In this document: positions 54,656-63,014 of the stretch, in pieces
Layout: every line of letters begins with the position of its first letter
Position numbering within the stretch: the first letter of the stretch is position 1
DNA from: Stenotrophomonas maltophilia
Lineage (GTDB): Bacteria; Pseudomonadota; Gammaproteobacteria; Xanthomonadales; Xanthomonadaceae
DNA length: 64,000 nucleotides
Direction: 5' to 3'
Assembly (NCBI RefSeq): GCF_006974125.1
Contig: NZ_CP037858.1
Location: 1,116,001 to 1,180,000, forward strand
Translations under genes and position numbers: made by a program
Notes under the pieces: model-generated
What the model saw: the letters and a program-made list of their open reading frames with translations, nothing else
What the model was told of the DNA's origin: nothing
Database searches by the model: none

Positions 54656-57490
54656 GTGAAACACCTGATCCAACGGCCCGCCAGCCGCCGCCGCTGCACC
54701 CTGGCATCGTCCATCACCCACATCCTTACCGGCGGCACCCTGCTGCTGGTTGGCGCCGTGGCTTCCACCTCCGCGTTCGCGCAGGAAAAGGCCACCAACC
54801 TGGACCGCATCACGGTTACCGGTTCGAACATTCCGCGCACCAACACCGAAACACCGTCCCCGGTGCAGGTGGTGACCCGCCAGGAAATCGACCGCACCGG
54901 CAAGACCACGGTTGCCGAATACCTGCAGACCCTGACTGCTGATGGTTCCGGCTCCATTCCAAAGACCTTCGGCAACGGCTTCGCCGGCGGTGGCGCCGGT
55001 ATTTCGCTGCGTGGCCTGGGCGCGGGTTCGACCCTGGTCCTGTTGAACGGCCGCCGCATGGCCACCTACGGCCTGGCTGACGACGGCCAGAAGGTCTTCA
55101 CCGACCTGAGCACCATTCCGCTCGACGCGGTTGAACGCGTGGAAGTGCTGAAGGATGGCGCCTCGGCGATCTATGGCTCCGATGCCATCGCCGGCGTGGT
55201 CAACATCATCCTGCGCAGTGACTTCCAGGGCGCGATCCTGCGCGGTTCCTACGGTGTCTCCGGCGACGGCGATGGCGACGCGAAGAAGGCGACCCTGACC
55301 GCGGGTACTGGCGACCTCGCAACCGACGGCTGGAATGCCTTCTTCAGCCTGGATGTCGCCAAGACCGATGCGATCAAGATCAGTGATCGCAAGAACCGCA
55401 AATGGATCGGTACCGGTGATACCCGCCCGTGGGGCTACGGCAACAACGCCCAGTTCCTGGGCGGCGCCTTCCTCAGCGGCAAGACCCGCGGTGGTGTTGG
55501 TCCGAATGGTTCGGTATATGACGATCGCAATGTAACCGAAGAGAATCCTGCCTTCCTGGTCGCTTTGCCCGGTTGTGCTGGTCTTACCACGATTCCGGGC
55601 CAGACAGAGGCGTCCGCACAGGCGCAGGGCTGCTTGTGGGATCCGAACCAGCTGTATCGCGATCTCACCCCGGAAGAGAAGTACGTCAATGTGTTTGGAC
55701 GTGCCAGCTTCGCCTTTGGTGAAGGTGGAGAGATCTACACCGAAATCGGCTACTCAAAGAAGGAAACCACCTTCAGCAACACCCCGTCTGGCGTTTCAGG
55801 CGGCTGGGGCTATCCGGGCGGCCCGGTCAACGCCAACAGTGGCGATGGCGCTACGGTGCTGGGACCGAACCATCCAGATAATCCGATTCCGGGCCAGGCC
55901 TCGCGCCTGCGCTATTCGGCTTGGGATGTCGGTCCGCGTGTAACCAACAACACCAACGAGTTCACCCGCTTCCTGGTCGGCGTCAAGGGCAACTGGGGCG
56001 ACTGGAGCTACGACACCGCCTACCTGCATTCCGGCACCGACCTGGTCAACAAGCGCACCGGCTTCCTCAACTACGACAATGTACGTTGTGCACTGGCCAA
56101 CCCGAACTGTGCCGGTGGTGTGTGGCGCATCGGCGACAACGCCAATCTCAATTCGCAGGCGCTGTACGACTTCATTTCGCCGGATATCAGCGCACGTGCG
56201 AAGTCGAGCCTGGACATGTTCGACTTCACCGTGTCGCGCAGCCTGATGGACCTGAAGGGTGGCCCGCTGGGCCTGGCGCTGGGTACTGAATGGCGCAAGA
56301 CCAGCAACAGCCTGACCCCGCAGACCTACACCGACCAGGGCCAGATCATCGGCCTGGGCTACTCGGCCTACGACGGCACCCAGAACGTGTACGCCGGTTA
56401 CGTCGAGCTGTCCGCACCCGTGCTGGAAACCCTGGAACTGTCCGGTGCGGTGCGCTACGACAAGTACGAGAGCGGTGAAGGCAAGGCCACGCCGAAGATC
56501 GGCATCAAGTGGACGCCGGCCGATTGGATCGCACTGCGCGGCAGTTATGCGGAAGGCTTCCGTGCACCGAACCCAGCCGAGAACGGCGATGGTGGTCTGG
56601 CAGCATTCTCCAATGCGTCCGACCCGGTGCGTTGCCCGGGCGGCAACCCGGCACCAGGTGCAAACGACGACGACTGTGGCGCTCTGCCGGTCGCCATCAT
56701 CACCCGCCCGAACAAGGACCTGAAACCGGAAGAGTCCAAGAGCTATTCGGTGGGTATCGTCCTGCAGCCCACGTCCACGACTTCGCTGACCATCGATGCC
56801 TGGCAGATCAAGCGCACCAACGAAATCGCCCAGGGCAGCACCTCCGAAGCCATTGCCGCCGGCAACGTGTTGCGTGACAACAACCTGCTAAATGGCGTCC
56901 CCGGTACCGGCAGCATCCTGGCGGTCAACACGCAGTACATCAATGCCGCATCGACCCGGGTCCGGGGTATCGATACCGATATCCGCCAGACCTTCGATAT
57001 CGGCCCGGGCCAGCTGGAAATGGACCTGCAGTGGAGCCATGTGCTCAAGTTCGAGCGCACCGATGCCGACGTGACTGTCGACTACGCCGGTACCCACGGC
57101 AACTGCGACGTGACCAACTGCATCGGCACGCCGAAGGACCGCATCAACTTCGGCACCACCTGGAGGCAGGGCCCGTGGAGCGTCAGCGGCGTCGCCAACT
57201 ACATCTCGAAGATGGACAACAAGGACTTCCGCGGTCCGGATGGCTCCTACCTGTTCGCATATGCGGACGGTACGGACGTCAAGAAGATCTCCTCGTTCAC
57301 CACCTTCGACCTGTCGGGCCGCTGGAACATCACTGACGCCTTCGAGCTGAACGCATCTGTGCAGAACGTGTTCGACCGCATCGCGCCGCTGGATCCGTCC
57401 ACCTACGGTGGCGTGAACTACAACCCGCTGCACTTCAGCGGTGCCATCGGCCGTTACTTCACCGTCGGCGCCAAGTACACCTTCAAGTAA
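54656..57490 (+). CDS. TonB-dependent receptor
   Basis: A 944-residue outer-membrane receptor. The GTG start (54656) follows TAGGAGAGAAGCT and gives a long signal peptide (about 43 residues, with a basic stretch and ending STSAFAQ). EKATNLDRITVTGSNIPR holds the TonB-box region. The plug (about 55-200) has ISLRGLGAGSTLVLLNGRRM and RVEVLKDGASAIYGSDAIAG; the barrel has LRGSYAEGFRAPNPAENG and NVQNVFDRIAPLDPSTYGGV and ends KYTFK. It is most similar in motifs to the receptors at 12187 and 15376. Being directly downstream of tonB suggests they are regulated together, though an intergenic region of 197 bases separates them. The substrate is unknown. Confidence 0.93.
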   Translation: MKHLIQRPASRRRCTLASSITHILTGGTLLLVGAVASTSAFAQEKATNLDRITVTGSNIPRTNTETPSPVQVVTRQEIDRTGKTTVAEYLQTLTADGSGSIPKTFGNGFAGGGAGISLRGLGAGSTLVLLNGRRMATYGLADDGQKVFTDLSTIPLDAVERVEVLKDGASAIYGSDAIAGVVNIILRSDFQGAILRGSYGVSGDGDGDAKKATLTAGTGDLATDGWNAFFSLDVAKTDAIKISDRKNRKWIGTGDTRPWGYGNNAQFLGGAFLSGKTRGGVGPNGSVYDDRNVTEENPAFLVALPGCAGLTTIPGQTEASAQAQGCLWDPNQLYRDLTPEEKYVNVFGRASFAFGEGGEIYTEIGYSKKETTFSNTPSGVSGGWGYPGGPVNANSGDGATVLGPNHPDNPIPGQASRLRYSAWDVGPRVTNNTNEFTRFLVGVKGNWGDWSYDTAYLHSGTDLVNKRTGFLNYDNVRCALANPNCAGGVWRIGDNANLNSQALYDFISPDISARAKSSLDMFDFTVSRSLMDLKGGPLGLALGTEWRKTSNSLTPQTYTDQGQIIGLGYSAYDGTQNVYAGYVELSAPVLETLELSGAVRYDKYESGEGKATPKIGIKWTPADWIALRGSYAEGFRAPNPAENGDGGLAAFSNASDPVRCPGGNPAPGANDDDCGALPVAIITRPNKDLKPEESKSYSVGIVLQPTSTTSLTIDAWQIKRTNEIAQGSTSEAIAAGNVLRDNNLLNGVPGTGSILAVNTQYINAASTRVRGIDTDIRQTFDIGPGQLEMDLQWSHVLKFERTDADVTVDYAGTHGNCDVTNCIGTPKDRINFGTTWRQGPWSVSGVANYISKMDNKDFRGPDGSYLFAYADGTDVKKISSFTTFDLSGRWNITDAFELNASVQNVFDRIAPLDPSTYGGVNYNPLHFSGAIGRYFTVGAKYTFK

Positions 57491-57512
57491 TACCGTTCAA
57501 CGCACCACCTTC

Positions 57513-57541
57513 GAAGGCCCGGGCATCTGCCCGGGCCTTCG
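57513..57541 (+). terminator. Terminator-like hairpin after receptor 4
   Basis: The perfect stem GAAGGCCCGGGC (loop ATCT) GCCCGGGCCTTC is followed by GTCGTTG, a weak T-tract, 23 bases after the stop. Confidence 0.75.
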
Positions 57542-57620
57542 TCGTTGCGGCCCCCTTGCGCGCATGTTCACGGGCACGCCGCTACCGTGGGGTAGCGGCA
57601 TCACCGCCGCAGGGGACATC

Positions 57621-59042
57621 ATGGCCACGACCTCACAACGCCTCGGGCTGCCCGCGTTGACCGCACTGGTGGTCGGCTCGATGGTCGGCGCCGGCATCTT
57701 TTCATTGCCGCAGAACGTGGCGCGCAGCGCCGGGCCGGCAGCGGCGCTGCTCGGCTGGGCGGTCAGCGGCGCCGGCATGCTGATGCTCGCCTTCGTGTTC
57801 CAGGCCCTGGCCAACCGCCGGCCGGATCTCGATACCGGCATCTATGCGTATGCGCGCGAGGGCTTCGGCAACTACATCGGTTTCTCCGCGGCATGGGGCT
57901 ACTGGGTCGCCTCGGTACTCGGCAACGCCAGCTTCTTCGTGCTGATCTTCAGTGGCCTCGGCCACTTCATGCCGGTCTTCGGTGAAGGCAACACCCCGGC
58001 CGCCGTGGCCGCTTCGTCGCTGCTCCTCTGGACCGTGCACCTGCTGGTGCTGCGCGGCCTGCGCACCGCCGCCATCGTCAACGGCCTGGTGACGGTGGCC
58101 AAGCTGCTGCCCATCACGCTGTTCCTGATCCTGGCCGCCGGTGCGTTCCGCATGGATGTGTTCCGTGCCGGTTTCCTGGGCACGCCCGCGCTCGGCGACC
58201 TCGGCCAGCAGCTGCGCGGCATGATGCTGGTGACCGTGTGGGTATTCATCGGCATCGAAGGCGCCAGCATCTACTCGCGCCGCGCGGCCCGCCGTGCTGA
58301 TGTCGGCCGCGCTACGGTGATCGGCTTCCTCGGCGTCTGGCTGCTGCTGGTGCTGGTCAGCCTGCTGTCGATGGGCATACTGTCGCAGGCCGAACTGGCC
58401 GGATTGCCCAATCCGTCGATGGCCTACGTGCTGCGCGCCATCGTTGGCGAGTGGGGCGCGACGGTGATCATCATCGGCTCGATCATTTCGGTACTCGGCG
58501 CGCTGCTGGCCTGGGTGCTGCTGTGTGCCGAAGTGCTGTACGCCGCTGCGGGCGACGGCACCATGCCGGCCTTCCTGGGCCGCGAGAACGCGCGCGGCGT
58601 GCCGGCCAACGCACTCTGGCTGAGCAATGGGTTGATCCAGCTGTTCCTGCTGCTGGTGCTGGTCAACTCCGGCAGCTACACCGGCCTGGTGCTGCTGGCC
58701 GCGTCGATGAGCCTGGTGCCCTACTTCCTGTCGACCGCGTTCGGCGTGCAACTGGCGTGGCGCGGGCACGCCTATGCGGGTGAACCGGGCGTGCGCGGGC
58801 GCGATTTCGCGGTGGCGCTGCTGGCCAGTGCCTACGCGTTGTGGCTGGTGTATGCAGGAGGTCTCGACAACCTGCTGCTGTCGGTGCTGCTGTATGTGCC
58901 CGGCGTGGTGGTGTTCGCACTGACCCGGCTCCAACGCGGTGAGCAGGTATTTACGCGATGGGAATGGGTGCTGTTCGGTGCCATTCTGGTGGTGGCCATC
59001 GCTACGCTGGTCGCGTTCTCCAGAGGTGAGCTGGCACTGTAG
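57621..59042 (+). CDS. Basic amino acid/polyamine antiporter-type permease (APC superfamily)
   Basis: A 473-residue inner-membrane transporter with about 12-13 helices. The APC start is GLPALTALVVGSMVGAGIFS (the GxGIF-type helix break), with TGIYAYAREGFGNYIGFSAA later and VWVFIGIEGASIYSRRAARR, the ArcD/YjeM-like TM6 motif. It resembles arginine:ornithine or arginine:agmatine antiporters; the real substrate is not predictable, and no arginine deiminase genes are next to it. ATG 57621 follows AGGGGACATC. The amber stop codon (59040-59042) is the GTAG head of a SMAG repeat. Confidence 0.9.
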   Translation: MATTSQRLGLPALTALVVGSMVGAGIFSLPQNVARSAGPAAALLGWAVSGAGMLMLAFVFQALANRRPDLDTGIYAYAREGFGNYIGFSAAWGYWVASVLGNASFFVLIFSGLGHFMPVFGEGNTPAAVAASSLLLWTVHLLVLRGLRTAAIVNGLVTVAKLLPITLFLILAAGAFRMDVFRAGFLGTPALGDLGQQLRGMMLVTVWVFIGIEGASIYSRRAARRADVGRATVIGFLGVWLLLVLVSLLSMGILSQAELAGLPNPSMAYVLRAIVGEWGATVIIIGSIISVLGALLAWVLLCAEVLYAAAGDGTMPAFLGRENARGVPANALWLSNGLIQLFLLLVLVNSGSYTGLVLLAASMSLVPYFLSTAFGVQLAWRGHAYAGEPGVRGRDFAVALLASAYALWLVYAGGLDNLLLSVLLYVPGVVVFALTRLQRGEQVFTRWEWVLFGAILVVAIATLVAFSRGELAL

Positions 59043-59095
59043 AGCCGAGCCCGCGCCCGGCTTGGCACAGGCAGTCGCGCATGGCCCGGCTCTAC
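59039..59095. repeat. SMAG/REP pair shared by two convergent stop codons
   Basis: GTAGAGCCGAGCCCGCGCCC at 59039 and GCATGGCCCGGCTCTAC ending at 59095 form an imperfect inverted pair. TAG at 59040-59042 ends the permease gene and, on the other strand, TAG at 59094-59092 ends the hydrolase gene. Both genes therefore stop inside the repeat. Confidence 0.87.
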
Positions 59096-60066
59096 AGCTG
59101 GCGTTCCGGCAGCATGCCGATATCCTGCATCCAGCGTTCGGCCAGCCGCGGCCACGCCGTGACCGGTGCATCCTTCATGCGCAGACCGAACGCATGGCCG
59201 CCGCGGGCGAACAGATGCATCTCGACGGGCACGCCTGCGTCAATCAGGGCCTGGTAGTAGGCGAGTGATTCGCGCACGTCATCGGTGCGATCATCGGTGG
59301 CCTGCGCAATGAACGTCGGCGGCACCGCGTCATCCACGACGATGTCCCTGACCAGCGAGAGCCCCTTGCCATGCCCGGCCCACAGATGGCCGGAGTACAT
59401 CACCATCGCGAAATCCGGGCGGCTGGACTTTGAGTCGGCCGCGTCGACCGCCGTGTAGCTGCGACGTGCATGCGTGCTCAATCCCGCCACCACGTGCCCA
59501 CCCGCCGAAAAACCGATCACCCCCACCCGCTTCGGATCGATGTTCCAGCGCTCTGCCTGCGCGCGCAGCAGGCCCATTGCACGTTGCGCGTCCTGCAAGG
59601 CCATCGGCACCGTCGGGTTGTCGCGACAGTTGCAGTCGGGATCCCAGTTCGGGCCGGACGCCGGCACGCGGTACTTCAGCAGCGCGCAGGTGATGCCCTG
59701 CGCGTTCAACCAATCGCAGATTTCGCTGCCTTCCAGGTCCATCGCCAGCACCCGATAACCACCACCGGGCACCACCATCACCGCGGTGCCATTGGCCGGT
59801 CCCTTCGGCGGAAACACAGTGAGTGTCGGCACGGCCACGTTCTGCAGCATCGTCCAGCGTTCTCCGCTGGCCTTGGAAACTGCTTCGCCAACCTGCTCGG
59901 GGCCTTTCAGTTTTGGCGGCGCTTTCACCATGCCCTGCGGCCACAACGGCAGCTCGGTGGTGCCCTGCGGCGGATGCCAGGTCGGTGGTGCCGCATTCGC
60001 TGCGGCGAACGTCGGTTGTGCAAGCAGCAGAAAGACGACGGACAGGAGTGCGCGCACGATCAACAT
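59092..60066 (-). CDS. Exported alpha/beta hydrolase (BD-FAE/acetyl-esterase-like)
   Basis: A 324-residue hydrolase with a signal peptide (about 1-22, ending TFAAA). The oxyanion motif reads VVPGGGYRVLAMD; the nucleophile is in GFSAGGHV, followed by D in QATDDRTDDV and H in RGGHAFGLRM. CNCRDNPTVPM is a probable disulfide loop. Relatives include acetyl-xylan esterase and kynurenine-formamidase-like enzymes; the substrate is unknown. ATG 60066 begins the signal peptide. No xylan genes are adjacent. The stop TAG lies in a SMAG repeat. Confidence 0.87.
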   Translation of the reverse strand: MLIVRALLSVVFLLLAQPTFAAANAAPPTWHPPQGTTELPLWPQGMVKAPPKLKGPEQVGEAVSKASGERWTMLQNVAVPTLTVFPPKGPANGTAVMVVPGGGYRVLAMDLEGSEICDWLNAQGITCALLKYRVPASGPNWDPDCNCRDNPTVPMALQDAQRAMGLLRAQAERWNIDPKRVGVIGFSAGGHVVAGLSTHARRSYTAVDAADSKSSRPDFAMVMYSGHLWAGHGKGLSLVRDIVVDDAVPPTFIAQATDDRTDDVRESLAYYQALIDAGVPVEMHLFARGGHAFGLRMKDAPVTAWPRLAERWMQDIGMLPERQL

Positions 60067-60088
60067 CCGTGGTTGGATACAGCAGATT

Positions 60089-60146
60089 GTAGAGCCGAGC
60101 CCGCGCTCGGCTGCATTCTCGAAGCCGAGCGCGGGCTCGGCTCTAC
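60089..60146. repeat. SMAG/REP inverted pair
   Basis: GTAGAGCCGAGCCCGCGCTC at 60089 and GAGCGCGGGCTCGGCTCTAC ending at 60146: a nearly perfect inverted pair between the hydrolase gene and tRNA-Asn. Confidence 0.88.
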
Positions 60147-60154
60147 ACCAACGC

Positions 60155-60187
60155 AAAAAAAAGACCTGCATCTTGCGATGCAGGTCT
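60155..60187 (-). terminator. Terminator downstream of tRNA-Asn
   Basis: On the minus strand, GACCTGCATC (loop GCAA) GATGCAGGTC is followed by eight T. It begins about 10 bases past the tRNA CCA end and should stop the tRNA transcript. Confidence 0.9.
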
Positions 60188-60195
60188 CTTCAATG

Positions 60196-60272
60196 TGGCG
60201 CCCGAAGTTGGACTCGAACCAACGACCCCCTGATTAACAGTCAAGTGCTCTAACCGGCTGAGCTATTCGGGC
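60196..60272 (-). tRNA. tRNA-Asn (anticodon GTT)
   Basis: A 77-base tRNA on the minus strand, starting GCCCGAATAGCTCAGCC and ending TTCGGGCGCCA, with encoded CCA. The acceptor arm GCCCGAA pairs with TTCGGGC. The anticodon loop is CTGTTAA, so the anticodon is GTT (Asn). The T arm contains GGTTCGAGTCC. It sits downstream of rlmH; a TATACT -10 lies only a few bases upstream of the 5' end. Confidence 0.97.
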
Positions 60273-60280
60273 AGACGACT

Positions 60281-60286
60281 AGTATA
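60281..60286 (-). promoter_or_regulatory. Candidate -10 (TATACT) for tRNA-Asn
   Basis: TATACT on the minus strand (AGTATA on plus) lies eight bases before the mature 5' end. No clear -35 TTGACA is found at the right distance, so this is a weak call; read-through from the rlmH operon is an alternative. Confidence 0.35.
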
Positions 60287-60294
60287 ACCACTCT

Positions 60295-60765
60295 TCACGC
60301 GCGATGGTAGGGGTGATTCGCAATCATTGCGGCGGCCCGGTACAACTGCTCGGCCACCACCAGGCGCACCAGCATGTGGGGCAGCGTCAACGGTCCGATC
60401 GACCATTTCTCATCGGCCAGCGCGGAGACTTCCGGCGAATGCCCTTCCGGGCCGCCGATCAGGAAGGCAAGGTCCCTGCCCTGCCCGCGCCAATGCTCCA
60501 GGCGCTGTGCCAGCTGCTCGGAACTGAGCTGGCGACCGGGCACATCCAGCGCGACCACGTAGGCATTCTTCGGCAGCGCGGCGATCACGCGCTTGCCTTC
60601 GTCTTCGGTGGCGCGGCGCGCATCACGGCCCTTGCCACGCAGGCCAGGCTCGATTTCCACCAGTTCGAACGGCAACCAGTGCGACAGCCGCTTCTGGTAC
60701 TCGGCGAAACCCTGCGCCACCCAGCTGGGTGCGCGTTCACCGGTAGCAATCAGGCGGGCTTTCAT
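60295..60765 (-). CDS. rlmH: 23S rRNA pseudouridine(1915) N3-methyltransferase RlmH
   Basis: A 156-residue SPOUT methyltransferase that methylates pseudouridine 1915 in helix 69 of 23S rRNA. The start MKARLIATGERAPSWVAQG, then LIGGPEGHSPEVSALADEKW and LPHMLVRLVVAEQLYRA with the C-terminal YHRA are all standard. ATG 60765 follows GGAGGACCGTTG, a good ribosome binding site. It ends the row rsfS-rlmH. Confidence 0.96.
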   Translation of the reverse strand: MKARLIATGERAPSWVAQGFAEYQKRLSHWLPFELVEIEPGLRGKGRDARRATEDEGKRVIAALPKNAYVVALDVPGRQLSSEQLAQRLEHWRGQGRDLAFLIGGPEGHSPEVSALADEKWSIGPLTLPHMLVRLVVAEQLYRAAAMIANHPYHRA

Positions 60766-60784
60766 CAACGGTCCTCCAAAACGT

Positions 60785-60807
60785 CGACGGCGCCATCGGC
60801 GCCGTCG
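60785..60807 (-). terminator. Hairpin between rsfS and rlmH
   Basis: CGACGGCGCC and its complement GGCGCCGTCG, with a short loop, form a perfect stem. On the minus strand it is followed by ACGTTTTGGAGG, so the T-run overlaps the rlmH ribosome binding site. It may be a weak intra-operon terminator or an RNA-stability hairpin. Confidence 0.5.
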
Positions 60808-60829
60808 AAGGGATGCATCAACGTGCGGC

Positions 60830-61240
60830 TCAGGCCACTTCGTCGTCGCTGGACGGCGGCTGGTCGCCAACGGTCCACAGGCGTTCAAGTGCGTAGAACT
60901 CACGCACGCGCGGCAGCATCACATGCACGATCACGTCACCCAGGTCGACCAGCACCCACTCGGCTTCGCGCTCGCCTTCAACACCCAGCGGCATCACGTC
61001 GAGATTCTTGGCGAAGCGCACGACTTCATCGGCAATCGACTTGACGTGGCGGGTCGAGGTGCCCGAAACGACGATCATGTAGTCGGCAACGCTGGACCGG
61101 CCGCGCACATCGATCTCGACCAGGTCCTTGGCCTTCAGGTCTTCGGTGGCTTGGCGGACGCTGGCCAGCAGTTCCGGCACGGACGGCGGCGGGCTGGGCA
61201 GATCGACCTTGATGGTCTGGGGCTGGGTCTGGTTGCTCAA
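60830..61240 (-). CDS. rsfS: Ribosome silencing factor RsfS
   Basis: A 136-residue RsfS/Iojap protein that binds L14 and blocks subunit joining in poor growth. Core: LVEIDVRGRSSVADYMIVVS with GTSTRHVKSIADEVVRFAKN, then AEWVLVDLGDVIVHVMLPRV with REFYALERLW. The start is TTG at 61240; there is no ATG or GTG in the right place, as the first family-like residues follow immediately. The C-terminal tail DQPPSSDDEVA is acidic. It is positioned between nadD and rlmH, as in most gammaproteobacteria. Confidence 0.94.
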   Translation of the reverse strand: MSNQTQPQTIKVDLPSPPPSVPELLASVRQATEDLKAKDLVEIDVRGRSSVADYMIVVSGTSTRHVKSIADEVVRFAKNLDVMPLGVEGEREAEWVLVDLGDVIVHVMLPRVREFYALERLWTVGDQPPSSDDEVA

Positions 61241-61298
61241 AGTGGATCGACTCGATAAACGTGGGGGCGATTATACGGGCAAGCCGGGGCGGCGGCAT

Positions 61299-61964
61299 TC
61301 ACGGCGTAGGGGAGCGGTACAGGCCATGCGCGGCCACATAGTCGGCCACGGCCGGTGGCAGCAACGCCCGCCAGGGGCCGCCGCCGGCAATCTGTGCACG
61401 CACGGCACTGGCCGATTCCTCGCGCAGCGGATGATGCAGGCGCAGGATGCGCCCGGCCGGACTGGCAAACAGGGTCTGCTCGTTGTCGGCCCAGCGCCCT
61501 TCCAGGGCGCGGCCCAGTTCGCCATCCAGCGAGGCCTGCAGGGGACTGCCCGGGCGCTCGGCCACCACGAAATGGGCCAGGCCGAACAGCGCCTCCCATT
61601 CATGCCAGCGGGTCAGGCCCAGCAGGCTGTCGGCCCCGACCAGCCAGGCCAATGGCCGGCTGGGGCCCAGCTCGCCGCGCAGTTCGCGCAGGGTGTCGAC
61701 GGTGTAGGACGGGCGGCCGGGAAAGCGGATGGCGCGGTCCAGTTCACGATGGTCCAGCAGCAGGCCAGGCTCATCGCCGATGGCCAGCGAGAGCATGGCG
61801 AAGCGCTGGTCAGCGGTTGCGCCCGGCACCGAGCGATGCGGCGGATCAGCCGCCGGCAGCATGCGTACAGCGACCTGCAGTTCGTCACGGGCAGCACGTG
61901 CGATAGCGAGGTGTCCGAGGTGCACCGGATCGAAGGTGCCCCCGTAATAGATCCGCAGGCTCAT
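61299..61964 (-). CDS. nadD: Nicotinate-nucleotide adenylyltransferase
   Basis: A 221-residue NaMN adenylyltransferase of NAD synthesis. The nucleotidyl-transferase signature GGTFDPVHLGHLAIA is at about residues 8-22, and the family's VGADSLLGLTRWHEW and SASAVRAQI (ISSTxIR equivalent) are present. ATG 61964 is directly preceded by an in-frame GTG (61967) next to the holA stop TGA, so either may be used. The holA and nadD genes touch, so they are translationally coupled. Confidence 0.94.
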   Translation of the reverse strand: MSLRIYYGGTFDPVHLGHLAIARAARDELQVAVRMLPAADPPHRSVPGATADQRFAMLSLAIGDEPGLLLDHRELDRAIRFPGRPSYTVDTLRELRGELGPSRPLAWLVGADSLLGLTRWHEWEALFGLAHFVVAERPGSPLQASLDGELGRALEGRWADNEQTLFASPAGRILRLHHPLREESASAVRAQIAGGGPWRALLPPAVADYVAAHGLYRSPTP

Positions 61965-61967
61965 CAC

Positions 61968-63005
61968 TCAGGCCCGCGCCAGCAGGCGCACGGCACGCGG
62001 TTCGGCCACGGCTACCAGCAGGCGTTCCAGCGCCAGCCAAGCGTCACCGTCGGCGCGCCCCTTGGCGATACGGTCGACCAGTCCGGCCTCGGCCACGAAA
62101 CGCTCCCAGCGCTTGCCCTCGGGATGCCGCTGCAGCGCACGCTTGTAGGGCGCCTGCCGCGATTCCCAGATGCCGCGCGATTTCATTTCGGCGGCCAGAT
62201 TGCCGCCGCGCGCCTGTACCCGGGCCAGGCCGGCACCGGCCAACAGCTCGCGGATCACCATTGGCATCAGTGCGGCCACGGCCTCGCCCTCGCCACGCAG
62301 GCCCGCCAGCATGCGCAGCACCGCCGGCGGCTGGCCGGAGAACGTGGCTTCCAGCAGCCGGAAGACGTCATAGCGCGCGGCGTCGGCCACCAGTGATTCC
62401 ATCCGTTCCACGTCCAGCGGCTGGCCGTCGGCCAGCAGCGCCAGCTTGTCGATTTCCTGCGCAGCGGCCAGCAGGTTGCCTTCCACCCGCTCGGCCAGCC
62501 GCTGCACGGCGGCAGGGTCGGCACGCAGGCCCTTGCCACGCAGGCGGCGCTCGATCCAGTCCGGCAGTTCGTGCGGCTTGATCGCCCAGGCCACCGACAG
62601 CACACCGATGCGATTGACCGCCTCGGCCCACTTGCCCTGGTGGGCCTTGCTCCATTCGTTGGCGGTAATCATCAGCACCACGTCCGGTGCCGGGTTGGCG
62701 CAGAACTGACTGATCACCTCGGCCCCGTCCTTGCCGGGCTTGCCACTGGGCAGGCGCACCTCGACCAGGCGGCGGGCACTGAACAGGCTGGGCGCGTTGA
62801 AGCTGGCGTCGAGCTGGTTCCAGTCGAAATCACGGCCATCGGCGTCGAACACTTCCCGCTCGCCGATGCCCGCGGCGCGCGCGCGCGCACGGATGGCGTC
62901 GGCCGCCTCAAGCACGCGCAGGGTTTCCGGGCCGGCAATCAGGTAGACCGGCGCCAGCGGGGTGTCAGCGCCCTGGCTGGCCAGCTGCTCCGGACGCAGT
63001 TCCAT
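61968..63005 (-). CDS. holA: DNA polymerase III subunit delta
   Basis: A 345-residue clamp-loader subunit that opens the beta clamp. HolA features: the start MELRPEQLASQG with VYLIAGPETLRVLEAADAIR, and the interior DVVLMITANEWSKAHQGKW; the C-terminal half has VEGNLLAAAQEIDKLALLAD and ARYDVFRLLEATFSGQPPAV. It is placed between lptE and nadD as in other gammaproteobacteria. No AAA Walker A is expected in the delta subunit and none is seen. ATG 63005 begins nine bases after the lptE stop. Confidence 0.94.
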   Translation of the reverse strand: MELRPEQLASQGADTPLAPVYLIAGPETLRVLEAADAIRARARAAGIGEREVFDADGRDFDWNQLDASFNAPSLFSARRLVEVRLPSGKPGKDGAEVISQFCANPAPDVVLMITANEWSKAHQGKWAEAVNRIGVLSVAWAIKPHELPDWIERRLRGKGLRADPAAVQRLAERVEGNLLAAAQEIDKLALLADGQPLDVERMESLVADAARYDVFRLLEATFSGQPPAVLRMLAGLRGEGEAVAALMPMVIRELLAGAGLARVQARGGNLAAEMKSRGIWESRQAPYKRALQRHPEGKRWERFVAEAGLVDRIAKGRADGDAWLALERLLVAVAEPRAVRLLARA

Positions 63006-63014
63006 CGCCGCGAC

